The translations under genes were made by a program, and so were the position numbers. Shown piece after piece: positions 15,951 through 24,200 of a DNA stretch of 44,568 bases. The DNA is from an uncultured Oscillospiraceae bacterium. Lineage in GTDB: Bacteria > Bacillota > Clostridia > Oscillospirales > Oscillospiraceae. Position 1 is the first letter of the stretch; every line of letters begins with the position of its first letter. The notes below the pieces were generated by a model that did not search any database, was not told the DNA's origin, and saw only the letters and a list, made by a program, of their open reading frames with translations. The stretch spans positions 1 through 44,568 of the forward strand of contig CAKTVL010000014.1 in the NCBI GenBank assembly GCA_934623575.1. The letters run 5' to 3'.

Positions 15951-15960
15951 TCATTTTTCC

Positions 15961-17367
15961 TCATTCCACCTCGCCAAACAGGGCCCAGGTGTTGCTGTCG
16001 GTGATCTTCACGTTCCGGTACTCGCCCACGGCGGCGGCATCGCCGGTGCAGTGGACCAGCCGGCCGCCGGCGGTGCGGGCGGTCAGGGGCCAGCGGGCGT
16101 CGTCGCTCTGGCCGTCCACCAGGCAGCGGAGGGTCTGCCCCACATACTGGCGGTGCAGCTCCTCGGAGATGCCGTTCTGCACGGCGCACAGGCGGTCGAA
16201 CCACTTCTGCTTCTCTTCCCGGGGGACGGGGTCGTCCATTTTGGCCGCCGGGGTGCCGGGGCGAGGGGAGAATATGAATGTGAACAGCGCGTCGAAGCGC
16301 ACTTTTTCCACCAGCGCCACCGTCTCCATGGCCTCGGCCTCCGTCTCGCCGGGGAAGCCGATGATCACGTCGCTGGTCAGCACCAGGTCGGGCATGACCT
16401 TCCGGGCGTAGGTGATGAGATCCAGATATTTAGCCACGTCGTAGGGACGGTTCATGGCCCGCAGCACCCGGTCGCAGCCGGACTGCACCGGCAGGTGCAG
16501 CTGCTTGGCCACATGGCGGCAGTTGGCCATGGCGTCAAAGAGCTTATAGCTGGCGTCCTTGGGCTGGGAGGACATGAAGCGGATGAGATAGTCCCCTTCG
16601 ATCTCGTCCAGCGCCGTCAGCAGGTCGGCGAAGTCATAGCCAGTGCCCAGGTCCTTGCCGTAGGAGTTGACGTTCTGCCCCAGCAGGGTGATCTCCTTGA
16701 AGCCGTCGGCCACCAGCTGGCGCACCTCGGCGATGATCTTCTCCGGGTCGCGGCTGCGCTCCCGGCCCCGGACGTAGGGCACGATGCAGTAAGAGCAGAA
16801 GTTGTTGCAGCCGTACATGATGGACACCCACGCGCGGGTGCGGCCCTCCCGCACCACGGGCATGCCCTCGGCGATGGCGCCGTGCTCGTCGGCCACGGAG
16901 AACACCCGGCGGCGCTGGGTGTAGACCTGATACAGCAGCTCCGGGAATTTCCACAGGGCCTGGGGGCCGAACACCAGGTCCACATGGCGGTAGGACTGCC
17001 GCACCTTCTCCGCCACCTCCGGGCGCTGGGCCATGCAGCCGCACAGGCAGATCACCTGCTCCGGATGGGCCTTTTTCGTGTGGGTCAGGGCGCCCAGATT
17101 GCCATAGACCCGCTTTTCCGCGTGGTCGCGGATGGCGCAGGTGTTCAGCACCACCACATCCGCCTGGGCGGGATCGTCGGTAAAGGTGCAGCCCATGGCC
17201 TCCAGCATGCCCATGATGTGCTGGCTGTCGGCCACGTTCTGCTGGCAGCCGAAGGTATCCACCATGGCCCGGAGGGGCCGGGCGGCGTGCAGCTCCTTTA
17301 TTTTTGCTTCAAAGTCCCGCTGGCGCGCCAGCTGCGCGGCGGGGATCTGTACCCGTGTTCTTTCCAA
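15961..17367 (-). CDS. miaB: tRNA-2-methylthio-N6-dimethylallyladenosine synthase MiaB
   Basis: Radical SAM methylthiotransferase that adds the 2-methylthio group to i6A37 of tRNAs; its partner MiaA is encoded in the same window at 33633. The 468-residue protein has the N-terminal UPF0004 domain with cluster cysteines in DTFGCQQN, NTCAIRDHAEKR and CLCGCMAQRPEV, the radical SAM motif CNNFCSYCIVPYVRGRERSR, and a C-terminal TRAM domain. The start is TTG at 17367, five bases after GGGAGG. The frame is open further to 17664, but that part lies in promoter DNA. The ICE sits directly downstream without disrupting the C-terminus. Confidence 0.95.
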   Translation of the reverse strand: MERTRVQIPAAQLARQRDFEAKIKELHAARPLRAMVDTFGCQQNVADSQHIMGMLEAMGCTFTDDPAQADVVVLNTCAIRDHAEKRVYGNLGALTHTKKAHPEQVICLCGCMAQRPEVAEKVRQSYRHVDLVFGPQALWKFPELLYQVYTQRRRVFSVADEHGAIAEGMPVVREGRTRAWVSIMYGCNNFCSYCIVPYVRGRERSRDPEKIIAEVRQLVADGFKEITLLGQNVNSYGKDLGTGYDFADLLTALDEIEGDYLIRFMSSQPKDASYKLFDAMANCRHVAKQLHLPVQSGCDRVLRAMNRPYDVAKYLDLITYARKVMPDLVLTSDVIIGFPGETEAEAMETVALVEKVRFDALFTFIFSPRPGTPAAKMDDPVPREEKQKWFDRLCAVQNGISEELHRQYVGQTLRCLVDGQSDDARWPLTARTAGGRLVHCTGDAAAVGEYRNVKITDSNTWALFGEVE

Positions 17368-17414
17368 GAGACCCTCCCTGCCCCCGGTGGGGGCCAAGTT
17401 GAAATATCGGGGAC

Positions 17415-17443
17415 AGTATAGCACACCCGGGGCGGAAAAACAA
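17415..17443 (-). promoter_or_regulatory. miaB promoter
   Basis: On the minus strand TTGTTT (plus 17438-17443), a 17-base spacer ending in TGC, and TATACT (plus 17415-17420). It lies about 48 bases before the TTG start. Confidence 0.7.
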
Positions 17444-17460
17444 GAACGCGGGCCTTTTCG

Positions 17461-17521
17461 CAAAAAAAGACGCCGCCCCCGAGGGAGCGGCGCAAGCGGG
17501 TGGGATATTGGAAAGCCTCCG
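17461..17521 (-). ncRNA. Candidate small RNA between miaB and hpf
   Basis: A promoter-like TTTACA-17-TACTAT on the minus strand (17528-17556) is followed 35 to 60 bases later by a GC-rich stem-loop (17471-17480 with 17483-17492, one G-U pair) and a run of seven U. The predicted transcript is about 60 nt and starts with GGAGGCUUUCC. No open frame of note lies in it and no minus-strand gene lies upstream, so the terminator has no other obvious client. It could also be a short leader of miaB that is attenuated. Confidence 0.5.
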
Positions 17522-17527
17522 ATAAAT

Positions 17528-17556
17528 ATAGTACACCGGGTCGAAGCGCTTGTAAA
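17528..17556 (-). promoter_or_regulatory. Promoter of the candidate small RNA
   Basis: TTTACA (plus 17551-17556), exactly 17 bases, then TACTAT (plus 17528-17533). The same two hexamers with the same spacing drive the PFOR gene at 24909-24937. Confidence 0.6.
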
Positions 17557-17623
17557 TAGGAACTTTTGCCGCATTTTGGCGGAAAAAGTCGAAGGCTGTC
17601 GAATTTGACCGTTCCGCGAATTT

Positions 17624-17642
17624 TTTGTGAACATTTCACAAA
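17624..17642. promoter_or_regulatory. CRP/FNR-like palindrome upstream of hpf
   Basis: Perfect 8-bp arms TTTGTGAA and TTCACAAA separated by CAT. Its centre lies about 60 bases upstream of the predicted hpf transcription start, the position of a class I activator site. The core resembles TGTGA-N-TCACA sites of the CRP/FNR family, with a five-base instead of a six-base spacer. Confidence 0.45.
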
Positions 17643-17657
17643 TTCTTCCAAACCCTC

Positions 17658-17686
17658 TTTTCAACGCAAGACATATTTGCTATAAT
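17658..17686 (+). promoter_or_regulatory. hpf promoter
   Basis: TTTTCA (17658-17663), 17 bases, and a perfect TATAAT (17681-17686), about 70 bases before the start codon. The -35 is weak, which fits activator dependence. Confidence 0.6.
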
Positions 17687-17756
17687 TAGTCAAGGATAAG
17701 GGGAAACGACTCCCCGACCCTTGCACCGTTACCCGTTACGGAAAGGAGCAAACACT

Positions 17757-18296
17757 ATGAAGTTCACATTCGCCTGCAAGAAGATCTCCCTCAACGACTC
17801 CATCAAGGAATACGCCGAAAAAAAGATCAGTAAGCTGGACAAGTATTTCCCGGAGGAGGCAGACGCCTTTGTGACCTTTGCTGTGGAGAAAAAGAACCGC
17901 TGCGTGGTGGAGCTGACCATCCGAGCCGCCAACGGCACGCTGTTCCGCGCACAGACCGAGGACCCCGACGGCGATATGCGCAGCGCCATCGACGAGGCCG
18001 TCAGCTTTATCGACCGCCGCATCCGCAAGAACAAGACCCGTCTGGCCAAGAACCTGCGTCCCGACGCGCTGGTGTCCACCGTACCCGCCGAGTTCGACAT
18101 GGTGGAGGACAATGACTTCGACATTATCCGCACCAAGCGCTTCTCCGTCAGGCCCATGACCACCGACGAGGCCGTGCTGCAGATGAACCTGCTGGGGCAC
18201 TCCTTCTATGTGTTCCGCAACATCGACAGCAACGTGGTCTGCGTGGTCTATCACCGCAACAACGGCGGCTATGGCCTGATCGAGACAGAGGAGTAA
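17757..18296 (+). CDS. hpf: Ribosome hibernation-promoting factor, long form
   Basis: A 179-residue long HPF that binds the 30S subunit and drives formation of inactive 100S ribosome dimers in stationary phase or stress. The N-terminal S30AE domain (about residues 1-95, MKFTFACKKISLNDSIKEY ... DGDMRSAIDEAV) is joined by a linker to the C-terminal dimerisation domain (about 122-175, RTKRFSVRPMTTDEAVLQM ... FRNIDSNVVCVVYHRNNGGYGLIE). The ATG at 17757 has AAAGGAG eight bases upstream. It is a single-gene unit with its own promoter and terminator; a palindrome upstream may be an operator. Confidence 0.96.
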   Translation: MKFTFACKKISLNDSIKEYAEKKISKLDKYFPEEADAFVTFAVEKKNRCVVELTIRAANGTLFRAQTEDPDGDMRSAIDEAVSFIDRRIRKNKTRLAKNLRPDALVSTVPAEFDMVEDNDFDIIRTKRFSVRPMTTDEAVLQMNLLGHSFYVFRNIDSNVVCVVYHRNNGGYGLIETEE

Positions 18297-18306
18297 GTAT
18301 ATATAC

Positions 18307-18337
18307 AAAAAAGAGCCGCCTGCGGGCGGCTCTTTTT
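18307..18337. terminator. Bidirectional terminator between hpf and rluD
   Basis: An AAAAAAGAGCCGCC arm (18307-18320) pairs with GGCGGCTCTTTTT (18325-18337) around TGCG. A and T tracts on both sides serve both convergent genes. Confidence 0.92.
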
Positions 18338-19248
18338 CATTGTCTCTTTTCCAGCTTTTCCAGCATCCGGGTGAATTCCTCCGGCAGGGGACAGTGCAGC
18401 TCCACCACCTGTCCCGTGCGGGGATGGACGAACCGCAGGCCCGTGGCGTGCAGGCACTGGCCGGTAAGGCCCGGCACCGGCTTCTTGGCGCCATAGACCG
18501 TGTCGCCCAGGATGGGGTGGCCGATATAGGCCATGTGGACGCGGATCTGGTGGGTACGTCCCGTCTCCAGCCGGCAGCGCAGGTGGGTGACGCCGCTGTA
18601 GCGGGCGATGACCTCCCAGTGGGTGACGGCGCGGCGTCCGGCGGGCACCACGGCCATTTTCTTCCGGTCGCCGGGGGCGCGGTCGATGGGCGCGTCCACG
18701 GTGCCGCTGTCCTGCTTCATGCTGCCGGTGACCAGGCACTCGTAGGTGCGGGAGAGGGAGTGGTCCTTCAGCTGGGCGGACAGCGCCAGATGGGCGGCGT
18801 CGTTTTTGGCGGCGATAATCAGGCCGCTGGTGTCCCGGTCGATGCGATGGACGATGCCCGGCCGTTTTTCGCCGCCGATGCCGGAGAGGCTGTCGCCGCA
18901 GTGGTGCAGCAGGGCGTTGACCAGCGTACCGTCCGGGTGGCCGGGGGCAGGGTGGACCACCAGCCCCTTGGGCTTGTTGACCACGATGACGTCCTCGTCC
19001 TCATAGACCACGTCCAGCGGGATGTCCTGCGGCACCAGCGCCGTGTCCCGCACCTCCGGGATGTCCACGGTGACGGTCTCCCCGCCGGCAAGGCGCGCAC
19101 TTTTGGCGGCGGCCCTGCCGTTGACGCAGACCCGCCCCTCCTCGATGAGCCGGGCGGCCTGGGACCGGGTAAGGCCCCCGTCAGCGGACAGGAAGGCATC
19201 CAGCCGAAGTCCGGCGTGTTCAGTTGTGGCTGTCAGCTCCTGGATCAT
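18337..19248 (-). CDS. rluD: RluD-family 23S rRNA pseudouridine synthase
   Basis: A 303-residue RluA/RluD family enzyme that isomerises uridine to pseudouridine in 23S rRNA. An N-terminal S4 RNA-binding domain (RLDAFLSADGGLTRSQAARLIEEGRVCVNG, about residues 15-50) is followed by the catalytic domain with the active-site aspartate in VHRIDRDTSGL (about residue 145) and the RTHQIRVHMAYIGHPILGD motif. The ATG at 19248 follows AGGAG by seven bases and overlaps the end of lspA by 29 bases, the usual lspA-rluD arrangement in Firmicutes. Family members differ in target uridines, so RluD is a family name here. Confidence 0.92.
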   Translation of the reverse strand: MIQELTATTEHAGLRLDAFLSADGGLTRSQAARLIEEGRVCVNGRAAAKSARLAGGETVTVDIPEVRDTALVPQDIPLDVVYEDEDVIVVNKPKGLVVHPAPGHPDGTLVNALLHHCGDSLSGIGGEKRPGIVHRIDRDTSGLIIAAKNDAAHLALSAQLKDHSLSRTYECLVTGSMKQDSGTVDAPIDRAPGDRKKMAVVPAGRRAVTHWEVIARYSGVTHLRCRLETGRTHQIRVHMAYIGHPILGDTVYGAKKPVPGLTGQCLHATGLRFVHPRTGQVVELHCPLPEEFTRMLEKLEKRQ

Positions 19249-19717
19249 GCTCCGGCTCCTTCTTCGGCTTGTCGTATTTGTCGTAGAACCACAGGTAGTA
19301 CACGGCGCCCAAGATAACGCCCACCACCACAAAGATGTCCGCCAGGTTGAAAATAGGGTAGTCCATGAACTCCAGGTCGAACATATCCACCACATAGCCG
19401 CGGAAGAGGCGGTCGATCATGTTGCCCACGCCGCCGCCCAGCACCAGCATGGCGGCGGTCAGCCCCAGGGGGTGCCGGACGAGCTTCTTCACCACCAGCC
19501 AGACCACGGCGGCCATCAGGATGATGGTGACCACCGCCAGCACCCCGGTCTTGCCGGAAAAGCTGCTCCAGGCCGCACCGGTGTTGTGCAGGCGCGTCAG
19601 GCGGACGATGCCCGGCAGCAGGGCGGCGGACTGGCCCACCTCCAGATTGGCGGTGACCCACCATTTCAAAAGCTGGTCCAGCCCGATGCAGGCGGCCAGC
19701 AGGATCGCATACCACAT
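19220..19717 (-). CDS. lspA: Lipoprotein signal peptidase II
   Basis: A 165-residue inner-membrane aspartic protease that removes signal peptides of prolipoproteins after lipidation. Four transmembrane helices are visible, and both catalytic aspartates are present, in VGNMIDRLFRGYVVD (about residue 111) and FNLADIFVVVG (about residue 130), together with the HNTGAAWS motif (about 44-51). The ATG is preceded by GGAGG. It is transcribed from its own promoter and is translationally coupled to rluD. Confidence 0.96.
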   Translation of the reverse strand: MWYAILLAACIGLDQLLKWWVTANLEVGQSAALLPGIVRLTRLHNTGAAWSSFSGKTGVLAVVTIILMAAVVWLVVKKLVRHPLGLTAAMLVLGGGVGNMIDRLFRGYVVDMFDLEFMDYPIFNLADIFVVVGVILGAVYYLWFYDKYDKPKKEPEHDPGADSHN

Positions 19718-19754
19718 AGCGGTTTCCTCCGGGAGAAAGATTTGTACTGCTGCT

Positions 19755-19783
19755 ATGATAGCCTATTTGCCGCGGGATTGCAA
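19755..19783 (-). promoter_or_regulatory. lspA-rluD promoter
   Basis: TTGCAA (plus 19778-19783), 17 bases, TATCAT (plus 19755-19760), located between the thioesterase terminator and the lspA start. Confidence 0.7.
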
Positions 19784-19794
19784 CCGAAAGCGAA

Positions 19795-19820
19795 AAAAAC
19801 GCCCCTGTCGGGGCGTTTTT
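19795..19820 (-). terminator. Terminator of the sortase-thioesterase unit
   Basis: AAAACGCCCC and GGGGCGTTTT pair around TGTC, with a T-run on the minus strand and an A-run on the other side. It follows the thioesterase stop. Confidence 0.9.
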
Positions 19821-19831
19821 ATCATTCCGTG

Positions 19832-20260
19832 TCACTCTGCGGGAAAGCCGGGCTTCATGCGGAAGGTATAGGTCCCCTCGGCGCAGGTGACGCCCCGGCT
19901 GTCGGTGACCCAGGCCCGCATGACCACGATGGTGTGCCCCATGCGGACGGCCCGGGCGTGGCCGTAGAGGGCGCCGCCGTCGGCGGCGTCCAGAAACCGC
20001 GTCTCGCAGTCCACGGTGACGCAGCGGCTGCCCCGGGAGCAGGCCGCCGCCCCGGCCACCTGGTCCATCAGCGTGCAGTACACGCCGCCGTGGATGATGC
20101 CCAGGGGGTTCAGGTGCCGCCCCGTCAGGGCCACCTGGCCCTTCGCCGCGCCGTCGGATATATCCGTCAGGCGGATGCCGTTTTCCACATTGAAGCTGCC
20201 GGGCCGGTTGGCGCGGGTGAGGATGGCGTCCAGGATCGCCTGTTGTTCTTCGTGGGTCAT
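19832..20260 (-). CDS. PaaI-family (hotdog) acyl-CoA thioesterase
   Basis: A 142-residue single-domain hotdog protein that probably hydrolyses acyl-CoA thioesters; the substrate is unknown. The family signature NPLGIIHGGVYCTLMDQVAG (about residues 50-69) contains the conserved HGG and the acidic residue in the following helix. The ATG at 20260 overlaps the sortase stop in an ATGA and has GGAGG upstream, so it is co-translated with the sortase. No functional link between the two is evident. Confidence 0.88.
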   Translation of the reverse strand: MTHEEQQAILDAILTRANRPGSFNVENGIRLTDISDGAAKGQVALTGRHLNPLGIIHGGVYCTLMDQVAGAAACSRGSRCVTVDCETRFLDAADGGALYGHARAVRMGHTIVVMRAWVTDSRGVTCAEGTYTFRMKPGFPAE

Positions 20261-21078
20261 GTGCTTGCCTCCGTGGTGTCGGTGTTCTCCAGCTTGACCA
20301 TCTCGCCCAGAATGACGTAGCGGTAATTGGCGGCCTCGTAGGAGCAGGTACACAGGGTCATGATCTGCCCGGAGGGCACGCCCTTGCCGGAGTAGAAGGT
20401 GGAATCGTTGATAAAGCGCTGCAGCTGTCCGGCGGAGAGGGAGGTGCCGAACACCTCGTGCTCGCCGGGGACGATGATGCCGGCAAACAGATCCACCCGA
20501 TAGGTGCCGTCGTTGGTGTACAGGAAATAGTACGGGTGTGCGTCGTAGTACCACTGCTGCTTGTAGTTGGAGATGGAGGCGAACATGGAGCCGTCGGACA
20601 TGTGGTGGCCGTACAGCACGTTGTTCTGCCCGGAGAAGTCGCTGGGCACCCGGGCGTCCAGAAAGATGGTGCCGTATTCGCTGTAGTTGCCGTACAGGTC
20701 GTGGTGCAGATAGTACTCGTTGTCGCCGTCGTAGGCGACGGGGTAGCTGATGGGCGTTCCCGGGCTGTAGACGTAGCCGATGATGTCCTTGTAGTGGGTC
20801 TGCCACCACTTCAGGTCGATGCCCTGGGGCCCCTTGACCCGCTCCACGGCCAGGCGCACCGTCTCATTGGCCCGGTCCAGCTGCTCCGCGGCGTCCACGG
20901 CGGACAGGGACAGGGCCTCGGACAGCGCGGCGGCGCCGGGCAGGCTTTTCAGCATCGACACCGCCCGGGCAGGCCCGGCGGATGCGGCCGCGGCGGCAGG
21001 GGCGGCGTTGGCGCTGAGCAGATACAGCGGCGCGCCGATGGCCAGCGCCAGCAGCGCGGCGATAAGGCGGTTCTTCAT
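20257..21078 (-). CDS. Class B sortase
   Basis: A 273-residue cysteine transpeptidase that anchors surface proteins to the cell wall or builds pili. An N-terminal membrane anchor (about residues 4-24) precedes a helical stalk and the sortase barrel with catalytic histidine in VLYGHHMSDG (about 157), cysteine in MTLCTCSYE (about 244) and arginine in NYRYVILGE (about 253). TLCTC is the class B form of the TLxTC motif. The ATG at 21078 follows a GGGAGGG stretch; the frame upstream to 21147 runs into the promoter. No sorting-signal protein is encoded nearby, so its substrates must be elsewhere. Confidence 0.9.
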   Translation of the reverse strand: MKNRLIAALLALAIGAPLYLLSANAAPAAAAASAGPARAVSMLKSLPGAAALSEALSLSAVDAAEQLDRANETVRLAVERVKGPQGIDLKWWQTHYKDIIGYVYSPGTPISYPVAYDGDNEYYLHHDLYGNYSEYGTIFLDARVPSDFSGQNNVLYGHHMSDGSMFASISNYKQQWYYDAHPYYFLYTNDGTYRVDLFAGIIVPGEHEVFGTSLSAGQLQRFINDSTFYSGKGVPSGQIMTLCTCSYEAANYRYVILGEMVKLENTDTTEAST

Positions 21079-21117
21079 GGGGGCCCTCCCTCTTTTGATT
21101 TGGAACAGAATGGGAAT

Positions 21118-21147
21118 ATTATACGCGCACAGGCGGCCGAGCGTCAA
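21118..21147 (-). promoter_or_regulatory. Sortase-thioesterase promoter
   Basis: TTGACG (plus 21142-21147), 18 bases, perfect TATAAT (plus 21118-21123), about 40 bases before the sortase start. Confidence 0.75.
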
Positions 21148-21156
21148 GCGCCTGCC

Positions 21157-21194
21157 GCAAAAAAGAAGCAGCCCGTGGGCTGCTTCTTTTTTGC
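21157..21194 (-). terminator. Terminator of the PFOR gene
   Basis: An 18-bp perfect inverted repeat (21157-21174 with 21177-21194) has A- and T-tracts in its outer part, directly after the PFOR stop. Confidence 0.92.
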
Positions 21195-21205
21195 TTTTTT
21201 ACGGC

Positions 21206-24200
21206 TTATTTGTCGTACATCTCGATGAGCTTCAGCAGGTGCTCGTAACGGGCCTTGGCCTCGTCCTCGTTGCGCTGGAACAGTACGTCGGCGCGCTCGG
21301 GGAACTCGCGGGTCAGGCGGGAGTAGCGGGCCTCGTTCATCAGGAAGTCCTGATAGCCGCCGGCAGGGGCCTTGGAGTCCAGGGTGAACTTCTTGTCGCC
21401 GCCGTCGGGATTGTAGCGGAACAGGTTCCAGTAGCCGCAGTCCACGGCCTTCTTCATTTCCTTCTGGCAGTTCATCATGCCGCCCTTGATGCTGTGCATC
21501 TCGCAGGGGCTGTAGCCGATGATCAGGGACGGGCCGTGATAGGCCTCGGCCTCGGTGATGGCCTTGATGGTCTGCGCGGGGTTGGCGCCCATGGCCACCT
21601 GTGCCACGTACACATAGCCGTACTGCATGGCGATCTCGGCCAGGCTCTTCTTCTTCACTTCCTTACCGGCAGCGGCAAACTGTGCCACCTGACCGATGTT
21701 GGAGGCCTTGGAGGCCTGTCCGCCGGTGTTGGAGTACACCTCGGTATCGAACACGAAGATGTTCACATCCTGCTTGGAGGCGATGACGTGATCCAGTCCG
21801 CCGTAGCCGATATCGTAGGCCCAGCCGTCGCCGCCGAAGATCCACATGGACTTCTTGGCCAGGTATTCCTTCTTGCTGAGGATGTCGGCAGCCAGCGTGC
21901 AGGCCTCGCAGTCGCACAGCAGAGCGCCCTTGGCCTTCAGCTCAGCGGCGTGCTCGGCAAGCTGCGGCACGGCAGCCAGCTCCTCCACGGTGCAGATGCT
22001 CTCCTCCAGTGCCTTGACGTAGGCCTTGGTGGGCTCGGCGTTGGCGGTGCCGTCGTCCATGGTATCCAGCCACGCCTGTGCAGCGGCCTTCAGCTCAGGA
22101 CGGGCCCACTCCACAGCGATGAGCTGGCGGGTCTTGTCAGCCAGATCCTGGCGGATCTTGTTCTGGCCGGTGAACATACCCAGACCGTGCTCGGCGTTAT
22201 CCTCGAACAGGGAGTTGCACCATGCGGGGCCGTGGCCCTCCTTGTTGGTGCAGTAGGGAGAGGTAGCCGCGGGACCGCCCCAGATGGAGGAGCAGCCGGT
22301 GGCGTTGGAGACGTACATATGGTCGCCGAACAGCTGGGTGACGAGACGGGCATAGCTGGTCTCGGCGCAGCCGGCGCAGGAGCCGGAGAACTCCAGCATG
22401 GGCTGCTTGAACTGGCTGCCCTTGACGGTGTTGTCCTGCATATCCTTCTTCTCGCTGACCTCTGCCACGCAGTAGTCGAACACATCCTGCTGGGGCAGCT
22501 CGCCCTCCTGGGCGACCATGGACAGGGCGTTCACCGGGCAGGCGCCGATGCAGACGCCGCAGCCCATGCAGTCCAGCGGGCTGATGGCCATGGTGAACTG
22601 ATAGGTGCCCTTGCCCTTGCCGGCCTTGACGTCCACGATCTTGGCCGCCGCGGGCGCCTTGGCCGCCTCGTCAGCGGTGAGGGCGAAGGGACGGATGGTG
22701 GCGTGGGGGCAGACATAGGCGCACTGGTTGCACTGGATGCACTTGGCGCTGTCCCAGGTGGGGACGGACACGGCCACGCCGCGCTTCTCGTAGGCGGCGG
22801 CGCCCAGCTCGAACTGGCCGTCCACATGATCCACAAAGGCGGAAACGGGCAGGCTGTCGCCGTCCATCTTGCCCACGGGCTCCAGAATGTCCTTGACCAT
22901 CTTCACCAGCTCGGGCTTGCCCTCGAGCTCCTTGGCGGGCTTGGTGTCCACGGCGTTGGCCCAGTCAGCGGGCACGTCGATCTTCTTGTAGGCGGTGGCG
23001 CCCAGATCGATGGCCTTGTAGTTCATGTCCACAACGTCCTGACCCTTCTTCAGGTAGGAGGCCTTGGCCTTCTCCTTCATGTAGGTGATGGCCTCCTCCT
23101 CCGGCATGACCTTGGCCAGGGAGAAGAACGCGGACTGGAGGATGGTGTTGTTGCGCTTGCCCATACCGATCTCGATGGCCAGATCAATGGCATCGATGGT
23201 GTACAGCTGGATGTTGTTCCGGGCGATATAGCGCTTGGACGCGGCGTCCATGTGGTGGTTCAGCTCGTCGAAGTCCCACTGGCAGTTGATCATATACACG
23301 CCGCCGGGCTTGACGTCCTGCACCATCTTGAAGCCCTTGGTCACATAGCTGGGGTTGTGGCAGGCCACAAAGTCAGCCTTGTTGATGTAATACGGGCTGC
23401 GGATGGGGTGATCGCCGAAGCGCAGGTGGCTGATGGTCACGCCGCCGGTCTTCTTGGAGTCGTACTGGAAGTACGCCTGCACATACTTGTCGGTGTGGTC
23501 GCCGATGATCTTGATGGAGTTCTTGTTGGCGCCCACGGTGCCGTCGCCGCCCAGGCCCCAGAACTTGCACTCGATGGTGCCCTCTGCGGCGGTGTTGGGA
23601 CAGTTCTTGTCCTCGGGCAGGGACAGGTTGGTGACGTCGTCCACGATACCGATGGTGAACTGACGCTTCATCTCGCCCTTCTTCAGCTCGCTGTACACGG
23701 CAAAGACGGAGGCGGGAGGCGTATCCTTGCTGCCCAGACCGTAGCGGCCGCCGATGACCTGGATGTCATTGCGTCCGGCGTTGGCCAGCGCGGTGACCAC
23801 GTCCTGATACAGGGGCTCGCCCTGTGCGCCGGGCTCCTTGGTGCGGTCCAGCACGGCGATCTTCTTGCAGGTGGCGGGAATGGCCTCGATGAGCTTCTCC
23901 GGGGCGAAGGGGCGATACAGGCGGACCTTGACCAGGCCGACCTTCTCGCCGTGGGCGTTCAGATAGTCGATGACCTCCTCGGCCACATCGCAGATAGAGC
24001 CCATGGCCACGATCACGCGGTCGGCATCGGCGGCGCCGTAGTAGTTGAACAGCTTATAGTCGGTGCCCAGCTTGGCGTTGATCTTGTCCATGTACTTCTC
24101 CACCACGGCGGGCAGAGCGGTGTAGTACTGGTTGCAGGCCTCGCGGTGCTGGAAGAAGATGTCGCCGTTCTCGTGGCTGCCGCGCATGTGGGGATGCTCG

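Larger units (their letters stand above)
15600..15960. other. Gene-free junction between ICE and chromosome
   Basis: This stretch of about 360 bases has no convincing gene. It holds, from left to right, the DUF6017 ribosome binding site, the branched leader, an 8-bp inverted repeat (15628-15635 with 15753-15760) enclosing that leader, a terminator, an AT-rich segment and the 26-bp palindrome. The element end must lie here or just beyond. Confidence 0.6.

Noticed and set aside
15715..15954. 79-codon minus-strand frame at the ICE junction
   Set aside because: It runs through the palindrome and the insulating terminator; a translated gene there is unlikely.
15600..15960. tRNA gene as integration target of the element
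   Set aside because: No cloverleaf or T-loop-like sequence was found near the junction; the element lies behind miaB instead.
15847..17421. Plus-strand frame of 524 codons opposite miaB
   Set aside because: Antisense shadow of miaB; the first part translates the 26-bp palindrome.
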